64,000 bases of DNA, taken from JAVBOW01 sp031550615 (lineage in GTDB: Bacteria; Bacteroidota; Bacteroidia; Bacteroidales; Rikenellaceae). Below are positions 34,088-41,239 of the stretch, piece after piece. The first letter of the stretch is position 1. Every line of letters starts with the position of its first letter. The notes beneath the pieces are model-generated. The model was not told the origin of the DNA. It made no database searches and saw only the letters and a list, made by a program, of their open reading frames with translations. The DNA lies in contig JAVBOL010000018.1 in assembly GCA_031550615.1 (NCBI GenBank), forward strand, positions 1 to 64,000. Direction: 5' to 3'. The translations under genes and the position numbers were made by a program.

Positions 34088-34376
34088 GCTGATCATTTCC
34101 GAACCTGTGCGTCAACGGATGGCGGATTTGGAGAGCTATCTGGTCGACGAATTGAAACTTTCCGAACAGGCCGCTTTGAAACGAACAGGCCTGATGCGCT
34201 CGTTCGTTAAGGAACTGGATGGCAATGTCCGGCATCCGTTGTGCCGATTCAAACGCTGGCGTGTGCTCGGTTATCGGTGTACCGTCTTTGAGAAGGACTG
34301 GGTATTCGCCTATGAGATAGTACCAGAAGGCGTGATCGTCCGCGACATGAGCCACGCAAAGCTGCTCAAAGAGTAG
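34080..34376 (+). CDS. RelE/ParE family toxin, module 1
   Basis: A 98-aa protein with the RelE/ParE pattern: N-terminal helices, then CRFKRWRVLGYRCTVFEKDWVFAYEI (core: FKRWRVLGYRCTVFEKDWVF) and the C-terminal strand VIVRDMSHAKLLKE. It is paralogous to the module-2 toxin; the last 14 residues are identical. Such toxins cleave mRNA on the ribosome or poison gyrase; which applies here cannot be told. It overlaps the antitoxin gene by 8 bp. Confidence 0.75.
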   Translation: MHKLIISEPVRQRMADLESYLVDELKLSEQAALKRTGLMRSFVKELDGNVRHPLCRFKRWRVLGYRCTVFEKDWVFAYEIVPEGVIVRDMSHAKLLKE

Positions 34377-34450
34377 AGCGGGGCAAAGATAAAACATAAG
34401 CGCAAGCGTGTAAACCGATATTAAAAGGTTTACACGCTTTTTTATGTTTT
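34329..34450 (+). repeat. Direct repeat, copy 1 (toxin 3' end plus terminator)
   Basis: About 122 bp covering the last toxin codons and the terminator recurs nearly unchanged at 34981-35103. Together with the repeated promoter it shows a duplicated TA module. Confidence 0.8.
34404..34447 (+). terminator. Terminator of TA module 1
   Basis: AAGCGTGTAAACC (34404-34416) pairs perfectly with GGTTTACACGCTT (34427-34439), then a T-run. The stem contains the same GGTTTACAC word found in the module promoters. Confidence 0.85.
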
Positions 34451-34469
34451 GACCTGACGGCAACGAGCC

Positions 34470-34515
34470 CGCTCTTTGAAATATTGGTTTACACAAATTA
34501 TTCGTTATCTTTGTA
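34470..34515 (+). promoter_or_regulatory. Promoter/operator of TA module 2
   Basis: Near-copy of 33832-33877 with the -7 box TATCTTTG at 34506-34513 and GGTTTACAC at 34486-34494. The ATG at 34539 lies 25 bp downstream. Confidence 0.6.
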
Positions 34516-34538
34516 AAACGAAGTAAAGCAAAAACGCC

Positions 34539-34745
34539 ATGAAGACTTTTATTATTGAAGAAAATAGTCCGCAGGCCCAAGGATTCATCGAGTACGTCCG
34601 CACCCTGCCTTTCGTGCGTATGGTTGAAGAAAAGAAAAAAAGTTTCGAGGAAGCCTGTGTCGAGTGCAATGCGGTTCCCCTGGAAACATTCATCGACGAA
34701 CTACGTACTCGCGTAAAACAGCACTATGCAGACGCGAAAGGTTAG
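34539..34745 (+). CDS. Antitoxin of TA module 2
   Basis: A 68-aa acidic protein (MKTFIIEENSPQAQGFIEYV at the start), same gene position and size as the module-1 antitoxin. Its helical C-terminus ends FIDELRTRVKQHYADAKG. It overlaps its toxin gene by 20 bp. The antitoxins have diverged much more than the toxins' C-termini, which suggests selection for insulated pairs. Confidence 0.65.
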   Translation: MKTFIIEENSPQAQGFIEYVRTLPFVRMVEEKKKSFEEACVECNAVPLETFIDELRTRVKQHYADAKG

Positions 34746-35028
34746 TGTTACGGATACGGTTTGGGATAAGTTGGACGACCTGGCCACCTACCTCGTCGAC
34801 GGGATGAAACTCTCTGAGGACGCTGCCCAACGGCGCATTGACAGAGTCGCTGAATTTATGGCCGCCTTCGGCAATGCAGCCGATTATCCCAAATGCCGTT
34901 TCAAACGCTGGCGTGCGCTCGACTACCGTTGCGCCGTCTTTGAAAAAGATTGGATTTTCGCCTACGAAACATTCGACGAAGGCGTGATCGTCCGCGACAT
35001 GAGCCACGCCAAACTGCTCAAAGAGTAG
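34726..35028 (+). CDS. RelE/ParE family toxin, module 2
   Basis: A 100-aa paralogue of the module-1 toxin. KCRFKRWRALDYRCAVFEKD and the terminal VIVRDMSHAKLLKE are nearly the same, while the N-terminal helices (the likely antitoxin interface) differ. The start at 34726 overlaps the antitoxin by 20 bp. Confidence 0.75.
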   Translation: MQTRKVSVTDTVWDKLDDLATYLVDGMKLSEDAAQRRIDRVAEFMAAFGNAADYPKCRFKRWRALDYRCAVFEKDWIFAYETFDEGVIVRDMSHAKLLKE

Positions 35029-35103
35029 AGCGGGGCAAAGATAAAACATAAGCGCAAGCGTGTAAACCGATATTAAAAGGTTTACACGCTTTTTTTATGT
35101 TTT
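34981..35103 (+). repeat. Direct repeat, copy 2
   Basis: Near-identical copy of 34329-34450, with a few substitutions in the lysine/leucine codons near the toxin stop. It ends 5 bp before the next gene's ATG. Confidence 0.8.
35056..35098 (+). terminator. Terminator of TA module 2
   Basis: AAGCGTGTAAACC (35056-35068) and GGTTTACACGCTT (35079-35091) with a following T-run. It stands only about 10 bp before the ATG of the second fimbrillin gene, leaving no room for a promoter there. Confidence 0.85.
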
Positions 35104-35107
35104 AACC

Positions 35108-36103
35108 ATGATAAGATTACAGACATACCTCATCGCAGCCCTGCTCACGCTTGCCGCGTGCAGCAAAGAGGGTAACATCACCCTTGGCGTAGACGGCGGC
35201 GATCCCGTCCCCGGCACGCTGTCGCTCACGCTGAAAGGCATTGCCGCAGCCCCCACCACCTACGGCGTGGCCGTGGAGGCGGGCGAGGGCACGATCCTGG
35301 GCGGCGAAACGGACATCTATATGTTCGACTACGCCCCCGACGGCAGCGGACACCTGGCCGAGGCGTTCCCCGCGGGTAGCTATGGCGTGACCGCGGGCGG
35401 ACAGACACTTACCTTCGACGGGTTGACGGAATACTTCGGATCGCGGAAGGTTTTCTACGTCGTGGCCAACCGTTCGCGCCTGGGACGCACCCTCGCGCCC
35501 ACATCCGCCACCACCGAGGCCGCATTCGCCGATTGGCTGACCGGGCAGCTTGCCGTGGACGGCCAGGACGGTAAAGCCGCACTGATCGCCACACCCCTGC
35601 TGCTCACGGGCAAATCCGCGCCTGTGACCATAGGCACAGACCTCACGGCCAGCATAAACCTGCGCCGCCCGGTGGCGCGTTTCGACATCCAGAACGAGTG
35701 TTACGGATTTTTCGCCATCAATAAAATATTCGTGTCCGACGCACGGCTGTCGGGATATATCTTCCACGACCCCGTCCGCACAGCCACGCTGCCGACGGCC
35801 ACGGCAAGTATGAAACCCATCGACGGCCCGGTGCAGTCGGCCTTCGCCGATGCCGCGGACAACATCGTAAAGGGCGCATTCTACCTCTATCCGACCGTGC
35901 TGGGTGAAACGACCATAACCGTGCAATGCTCCTATGAGGATTACAGCGAGGTGAAGCAGACCGCTACGCTGGCTGTAAATTCCACCTGCCGCATCGAAGC
36001 CAACAAACGCTACAAGATCGTGGTAGACTACGATTACATATCCGCTACATTCGAACTTAACCTCTGGCCCTGGGACGACGGGGAGAGCCTTTATATCGAG
36101 TAA
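35108..36103 (+). CDS. Second fimbrillin-like lipoprotein
   Basis: A 331-aa lipoprotein (lipobox LTLAAC, C18). It is paralogous to the N-terminal domain of the LRR fimbrillin: SLTLKGIAA, FYVVANRS, ATPLLLTGKSAPV, INLRRPVARFDI, SGYIFHD and NKRYKIVVDY align in order. It has no BACON or LRR part, so it could be a shaft subunit beside an adhesin-type tip. It sits directly behind the TA terminator. The clostripain-like gene starts 4 bp after its stop. Confidence 0.75.
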   Translation: MIRLQTYLIAALLTLAACSKEGNITLGVDGGDPVPGTLSLTLKGIAAAPTTYGVAVEAGEGTILGGETDIYMFDYAPDGSGHLAEAFPAGSYGVTAGGQTLTFDGLTEYFGSRKVFYVVANRSRLGRTLAPTSATTEAAFADWLTGQLAVDGQDGKAALIATPLLLTGKSAPVTIGTDLTASINLRRPVARFDIQNECYGFFAINKIFVSDARLSGYIFHDPVRTATLPTATASMKPIDGPVQSAFADAADNIVKGAFYLYPTVLGETTITVQCSYEDYSEVKQTATLAVNSTCRIEANKRYKIVVDYDYISATFELNLWPWDDGESLYIE

Positions 36104-36107
36104 ATCC

Positions 36108-37292
36108 GTGCTCCGCCGCCTCTGCATACCGTTAATCGCCCTCGTGCTGGCCGCCTGTTCGACCGAGCAGCAGATCGTCGCGCCCGCGGCGGTCGGCGAG
36201 AGGTTGCTTCTGGCCTACCTGGGCGGCGACAATAACCTCTCGGGCGAGGCGACGGCCAAACTCGAAGCCCTGCGCGCGGGGTGGGGCGGTCCGTGCGGCG
36301 GAGGGGTGGTCGCATACCTCGACCAGCCAGGCGGGGCGCAACTCGTCGAATTCGTCGAGAAGAGCGCAGCCCATCCGCAGGGGTTGAAAACCGTGGAGGT
36401 CTATAACGTGGAAAACTCGGCCAGCGCGACGGTATTCGCCCGCGTGATCCGCGACGTGAAAGCCCGCTACACCCCCCGGCACTACAACCTGCTGGTGTTC
36501 TCACACGCAAGCGGTTGGCTGCCCGAAGGCCGCCTTGCCAGGCCCGCGCAGCCTGGCGACGAAGATCTGATCGCCGCCCTGCCGACGACCTATGGCGGCA
36601 TCGCCGCCCGCTCCTTTATAATGGACGGTCGCGACGAAATGGAGCTTGCCGATATGGCCGCCGCCATCCCCGACCACACTTTCGACTGTATAATCTTTGA
36701 GACCTGCTTCTCAGCCGGGATCGAGGTGGCATGGGAATTACGCGACAAGGCCGACTACATACTGGCGTCGTCCGCCGAAATAGTATCCCCCGGATATACC
36801 GCGACCTACGCCTCAGACACGTACCTGTTAACGTCCGGCAATCCGGGGGCTTTCGGCCGGGCCGTGTTCGACGAAGTGCTGACCTATGCCGAGGGCGACG
36901 CACTCCGCTCGGCGACCTACTCATTGATAAAAACCTCGGGACTTGAGCCTCTGGCCGAGTTCCTGGGCGTGAACTGTAATGCCGCCGATCAGGGAAGCTA
37001 TGGCGGTGTGCAGCATTTCGACCGCAACCTCGGCACGGGGGCTTACCTGTTCTTCGACTTCGGGGACTACTATTCGCGCCTGCTCGAAACCGACGCGCAG
37101 CGTGCGCAGTTCACCGCCCTTCTCGCCGCGTGCGTGGAGTGGAAAGCCGCTACCGCGACGTTCCTGCCCGCATACGGCGGATTTAACGTGACGCATCATT
37201 CGGGACTTACGTGCTACATACCGCAGTCCGGTTTACCCTACCTGAACGCCCGCTACGACCGACTCGGTTGGGCCAAAGCCATAGCGCGATGA
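36108..37292 (+). CDS. Clostripain-family (C11) cysteine peptidase lipoprotein
   Basis: A 394-aa exported lipoprotein (lipobox LVLAAC, C17; GTG start). The caspase-like C11 catalytic dyad is visible: H133 in LLVFSHASGW and C200 in IIFETCFSAG. The early strand LLLAYLGGDNNL matches the family opening. C11 enzymes cut after Arg or Lys. In Porphyromonas, Arg-specific gingipains of the same clan mature the fimbrillins, so a linked C11 lipoprotein is a plausible processing enzyme for this fimbrial system. It is coupled to the next gene by an ATGA overlap. Confidence 0.82.
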   Translation: MLRRLCIPLIALVLAACSTEQQIVAPAAVGERLLLAYLGGDNNLSGEATAKLEALRAGWGGPCGGGVVAYLDQPGGAQLVEFVEKSAAHPQGLKTVEVYNVENSASATVFARVIRDVKARYTPRHYNLLVFSHASGWLPEGRLARPAQPGDEDLIAALPTTYGGIAARSFIMDGRDEMELADMAAAIPDHTFDCIIFETCFSAGIEVAWELRDKADYILASSAEIVSPGYTATYASDTYLLTSGNPGAFGRAVFDEVLTYAEGDALRSATYSLIKTSGLEPLAEFLGVNCNAADQGSYGGVQHFDRNLGTGAYLFFDFGDYYSRLLETDAQRAQFTALLAACVEWKAATATFLPAYGGFNVTHHSGLTCYIPQSGLPYLNARYDRLGWAKAIAR

Positions 37293-38353
37293 GCAAGCCG
37301 GCCTGTATATCGGCAATAATGAGTAGGCGCCGCAAGCTGGTCGCCCTCAGGTGTTGGCGCAAGGCCCGAAGGGCGCTCCTGTGGGCGGGAGCCTCGTCCT
37401 GGGGGATAATCCTCGCCGTGGCGATGACGCATGACCTGGTACGGGACTATTCCTCCCCGCAGACGGTGGCCGAAACCACCGACTCGGGACTACGTTTCAC
37501 GATGCCGGCAGTGCCCGGGACGCTGACCGACCCCGCTTCGAGGGCGGACTTCGCCGCCCTGCATTGGTGGGACTGCGTGTCTCTGGACGACGCGGCGGCG
37601 ATGGCCACCGGGGCCGATTCGACGTCGATCGAGCGTGCGTTGGTGGACTGGCTGTTTATGCTGCAGAACTCGACCGGGGAGGGGTTTGGCAAAGCGATGG
37701 ATCTGTTCATTGAAAAAACGGCAAATAACAAGGATATGTATTACCACCTTACCGGACTGATGGATAAGTACCTGTCCGATCCCGACTCATCGATGCGGAA
37801 CGAGGAGTTATACGACCGCATCCTGGTCCGCCTGGAAGCGTCGCCCTGGCTGGAAGAATATGAGAGAATAATACCCCGGAGCACGCGCCAGCGCCTTGCC
37901 ATGAACCGTCCCGGGACGCTGGCCGCCGACTTCGCTTACGAAACGCCGGCGGGAAAACGGTCGCTTCTCTCGGCTATCCGCGCCGATTACACGCTGGTTT
38001 ACTTTTACAATCCCGAATGCGACGATTGTAGGGCGGTGTGTAAAAAGATGGAGTATTCGCCCGTGATAACGGCCATGAGCGGCGAAGGCTCGTTAAAGAT
38101 ACTCGCCATGTATCCCGACGAGGATATTTCGATATGGAAAGAGTCCCGGGGCGAGATACCAGCCGGGTGGATCGACGCACGCGATCCACGCGGGGAGGTA
38201 AAGCATCGCCTGTATGACATTCGCTCCATACCCGCGCTCTACCTGCTGGACAGGGACAAGACGGTGATGCTCAAAGACGCCTCGGTGGATAAGATAGAGG
38301 ATATGCTCGTGCAGATACACAACCGGCAAGCCCGCAGAATAGCGACGATATGA
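37289..38353 (+). CDS. DUF5106/thioredoxin-like protein with CDDC motif
   Basis: A 354-aa protein from ATG 37289. A membrane anchor lies near residues 30-47. An alpha-helical DUF5106-like part follows (about 95-210), then a TlpA/AhpC-like thioredoxin domain with the active-site pair C244-D-D-C247 and a later cis-proline-like SIPALYLLD. It probably faces the periplasm and acts on disulfides. It is coupled to the clostripain gene (4-bp overlap) and to the next gene (4-bp overlap). Confidence 0.75.
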   Translation: MSKPACISAIMSRRRKLVALRCWRKARRALLWAGASSWGIILAVAMTHDLVRDYSSPQTVAETTDSGLRFTMPAVPGTLTDPASRADFAALHWWDCVSLDDAAAMATGADSTSIERALVDWLFMLQNSTGEGFGKAMDLFIEKTANNKDMYYHLTGLMDKYLSDPDSSMRNEELYDRILVRLEASPWLEEYERIIPRSTRQRLAMNRPGTLAADFAYETPAGKRSLLSAIRADYTLVYFYNPECDDCRAVCKKMEYSPVITAMSGEGSLKILAMYPDEDISIWKESRGEIPAGWIDARDPRGEVKHRLYDIRSIPALYLLDRDKTVMLKDASVDKIEDMLVQIHNRQARRIATI

Positions 38354-38763
38354 GACCCGTATTATTATTTCATGCAGTGAGCGCGATCGCCCTTTTAGGT
38401 TATTTTTCCGATGGCGGCGCCGGGACATACCCATTCGGCCCGTATCCGGAGATGACCGTCCGTGAGGTTGATATCGCTATATTGGTCATGCTGAATTGTT
38501 TGGCTGCCCTTTTTTGGAGTATTATGTTGATACGCAGGAACCTTTCAGTAAACAGACCGCTCAGGCCGGTAAAACCCGGCAACACCCATCATCCCTACGC
38601 GCTTCTGCGGGATTCCGACCCGGAGACCCGCTGTGAGGTGCTTCGCCGCTATCCGATGATCGCGGAGAGTTTCCGCACCGGGGACACCGCCAACGACTTC
38701 GCCAGGCGGTACCCCGAGATAGCGCTTTACCAATTCGGGTACAGCGCAACTGAAATTGACTAA
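38350..38763 (+). CDS. Hypothetical two-TM protein
   Basis: A 137-aa protein without recognised family. Hydrophobic segments lie near 5-20 and 42-62, followed by a charged soluble tail (RDSDPETRCEVLRRYP onward) with two cysteine-free helices. The ATG overlaps the stop of the thioredoxin-like gene by 4 bp, so it belongs to the same transcript. Confidence 0.6.
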   Translation: MRPVLLFHAVSAIALLGYFSDGGAGTYPFGPYPEMTVREVDIAILVMLNCLAALFWSIMLIRRNLSVNRPLRPVKPGNTHHPYALLRDSDPETRCEVLRRYPMIAESFRTGDTANDFARRYPEIALYQFGYSATEID

Positions 38764-38796
38764 CTATCACAATACCATACAATAATAACGTCACGT

Positions 38797-39420
38797 ATGT
38801 CGTCAATGACTTCCTGCGCAATCCATATCCTTAGCGAACAGACAAAGGCCAACCAAAGGGGTGAACGCCTCACGATGGCGCATCTGAGGGCGTGCGGCAA
38901 ATTCAGGGACGACACCCTGATCGAGGCGGTGGGGAAACTCAAAAAAGCCCGCCTGATAGATACGAACAGTTTGTGCCCCGCCGCCGTCCCGACATGCCTG
39001 AACGAAGTCGGCACGCTGGCCAGTGATTTCGTGTTCGAGATGCCTGGCGGTGAGCGCTCGCGGTTGTCGGCGATCAAGGCGGAATACCTGATCCTCTATT
39101 TTTATGACATCAACTGCCCCGAGAGCCAAAAGGTAAAAAGGCAGATAGAACTCTCCGCCCCGATACAATCGCTGCTGTCCGGGCGGCGGATGAAAATAAT
39201 GTCGCTATATCCCTATACGGATCGCCACCTGTGGCGTAAGAACATCTACGATATGCCTGTCATGTGGATCAACGCTTTCGATCCTGACAATGTGGTTAAC
39301 GGGTCCCTTTACGATCTGGCGCCCCTGCCGTCGATATACCTGCTGGGCAGCAACAAAAGGGTGATCCTCAGGGAGGCCGGCTTCGACGAACTGGAGGCGA
39401 AATTACTCGGGGAAGTGTAA
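38797..39420 (+). CDS. Thioredoxin-like paralogue with CPES active site
   Basis: A 207-aa protein whose last 140 residues are paralogous to the C-terminal thioredoxin domain encoded at 37289 (LASDFVFEMPGGERSRLSAI, KIMSLYPYTDRHLW and LPSIYLLGSNKRVILREA align with it). The active site reads C107-P-E-S110, so the resolving cysteine is serine. It has lost the DUF5106 part and has no obvious signal peptide. It may be a monothiol or non-catalytic relative. Confidence 0.7.
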   Translation: MSSMTSCAIHILSEQTKANQRGERLTMAHLRACGKFRDDTLIEAVGKLKKARLIDTNSLCPAAVPTCLNEVGTLASDFVFEMPGGERSRLSAIKAEYLILYFYDINCPESQKVKRQIELSAPIQSLLSGRRMKIMSLYPYTDRHLWRKNIYDMPVMWINAFDPDNVVNGSLYDLAPLPSIYLLGSNKRVILREAGFDELEAKLLGEV

Positions 39421-39468
39421 CGTCTGCCCGGGATTATTTTCACAAAAAGCGGCACCCGGAACCTGCGA

Positions 39469-41139
39469 TCAGTAGGTAAAGCTGCTTCCTCCGATGAACT
39501 CCCGCAGGATCGACGTCGGGGGGATTTCGCCGGGGGCTACCAGGGTGAAGTTATCTATGAATTTGAGCAGCCGTTGCGCCTCGCCGTATTCGGGGACCGT
39601 GTCCGGGACTTCGTGGAGCATCGGCTCGGCGTAGGCCCTAAGTACCGAGATCTCGTAGAAGAGCGAGGAGTTGAACATCACGTCGGCGTTTTCCTGGTGG
39701 GGGAAGATATGTTTGTCTTCGCCCCGGCGGACGCTCTCCCAGCGGCGCAGGGTGGCCGTGGCGTCTGCGCCGCGGGCCGAGTAGTCGCGCACGATGCGCC
39801 TCAGCAGACGGTTGTCGGTGGTGGCGATGCGTGAGAGGTCGTCCATCGACACCGAGGTCAGGGCCGAAATATAGATCCGGAATTTATTGCTCTCCTCGAC
39901 CTGCGTCAGTCGGGGATTCAGGGCGTGGATACCCTCGATCACCAGCACCGAGTTGGCATTCAGGTGCAACGGGTGGTCGTGGTACTGGCGTTTGCCCGTT
40001 ATGAAGTCGTAGCGTGGCACGTCGACGCTGCCGCCGTCCAGAAGGGCGCGCAGGTCGGCGTTGAAGGACTCCAGGTCGAGTGCTTCGAGTGCCTCGTAGT
40101 CGTACTCGCCGTCGGCGTCCATCGGGGTTTTGTCCCGCTCGACGAAGTAGTCGTCCAGGGAGATCAGCACAGGTTGCAGTCCCAGGATGCGCATCTGTAT
40201 GCCCAGGCGTTTGGCGAATGTGGTCTTTCCGCTCGACGAGGGGCCCGAGATCAGTACTATGCGTGCGCCGCGTTCGCGGTTGGCACGGGCTATGTCGTCG
40301 GCGATGCTCCCGAGTTTCTTTTCGTGGAAGGCCTCGGCGATTTTGATAAGTTCGCTGGCGTGGCCGTCCAGGATGCGGGTGTTGAGCGAACCTATGTTCG
40401 AGACGCCCATTACGTCGACCCACTCCTTGTACTCTTTGAAGATGTCGAACATCTTGTCCTGGGCGACCATGCTTTCCAGCTCGGCGGGATTGCTGCGGCG
40501 CGGCACGGCGAGGTAGAGGCCGTTGTAGTAGGGGCGCATGTCGTACAGGTATAGGTAGCGGGTCGACGGCGCGAGCGCCCCGAAGAAGTTGCCCGATATG
40601 CCGGCGAGGCTGTAAACGCTCACGTACAGGCGGGGACGCGTGCGCAGCAGGGCCACCTTGTCGTCCTGACCGGTGCTTTCGTAGAGCTCGATGGCCTCCT
40701 GCGAGAGCACTTTCTGGCGCACTATGGGGATGTCCTGGGCGATGAGCTCGTCCATGCGCTTTTTGAGGCGGTCGACTTCGCCCTGCGGCACGTTGTCCAT
40801 GCCGTCTATCTCGCAATAGAAACCTTTCGACACAGAGTGCTTGATGCGTAGGCGGCGGCCCGGGAACAGGTCGTGCACGGCCTTGCTGACCGTGAAAAAG
40901 AGGGTGCGCTGGTAGACCCTCATCCCCTCGTAGTGGGTTATGTCGATAAAGCGTACGGACACGGGGCCGTAGACCTTGTAATGCAGCTCTTTGAGGGTGT
41001 TGTTCACATAGGCCGCAAGGAAAGGATTCTCACCCGGCAGGGCGAGCATCACGGCTATCTCGGAGAGCGATACGCCCATATTTACGAACAGGTGCACGCC
41101 GTTGTTCTCGCATATCACCTTAACTACCTGATCGGTCAT
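39469..41139 (-). CDS. TGS / ThrRS-editing-like / uridine kinase-like fusion protein
   Basis: A 556-aa protein. The N-terminus (about 1-70) is TGS-like and is followed by a region like the second domain of threonyl-tRNA synthetase (VSRAVH/RLRIKHSVSKGFYCE pattern). The C-terminal half is a uridine kinase/phosphoribulokinase domain with P-loop GPSSSGKTTFA near 294-304, SLDDYFVER and LVIEGIHALNP. This architecture is known in Bacteroidota and Thermotoga and is annotated as nucleoside kinase. The role of the N-terminal part is unclear. It is divergent from the 5'-nucleotidase gene. Confidence 0.82.
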   Translation of the reverse strand: MTDQVVKVICENNGVHLFVNMGVSLSEIAVMLALPGENPFLAAYVNNTLKELHYKVYGPVSVRFIDITHYEGMRVYQRTLFFTVSKAVHDLFPGRRLRIKHSVSKGFYCEIDGMDNVPQGEVDRLKKRMDELIAQDIPIVRQKVLSQEAIELYESTGQDDKVALLRTRPRLYVSVYSLAGISGNFFGALAPSTRYLYLYDMRPYYNGLYLAVPRRSNPAELESMVAQDKMFDIFKEYKEWVDVMGVSNIGSLNTRILDGHASELIKIAEAFHEKKLGSIADDIARANRERGARIVLISGPSSSGKTTFAKRLGIQMRILGLQPVLISLDDYFVERDKTPMDADGEYDYEALEALDLESFNADLRALLDGGSVDVPRYDFITGKRQYHDHPLHLNANSVLVIEGIHALNPRLTQVEESNKFRIYISALTSVSMDDLSRIATTDNRLLRRIVRDYSARGADATATLRRWESVRRGEDKHIFPHQENADVMFNSSLFYEISVLRAYAEPMLHEVPDTVPEYGEAQRLLKFIDNFTLVAPGEIPPTSILREFIGGSSFTY

Positions 41140-41210
41140 AATATGTTGATTTTTATCGTACTAAGCATCAAAACAGATGCCATGCAAGTATAAAGATAGA
41201 AAATTTTCAC

Positions 41211-41218
41211 TACATTTG
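41211..41218 (+). promoter_or_regulatory. -7 box for the 5'-nucleotidase gene
   Basis: TACATTTG, 21 bp upstream of ATG 41240. It excludes the in-frame ATG at 41177. Confidence 0.55.
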
Positions 41219-41239
41219 CCTTATAAAACGCCCTACGCT

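Noticed and set aside
35117..36127. 336-aa open frame opposite the second fimbrillin gene
   Set aside because: The plus-strand frame has a lipobox and aligns with a paralogue; the minus frame has nothing recognisable.
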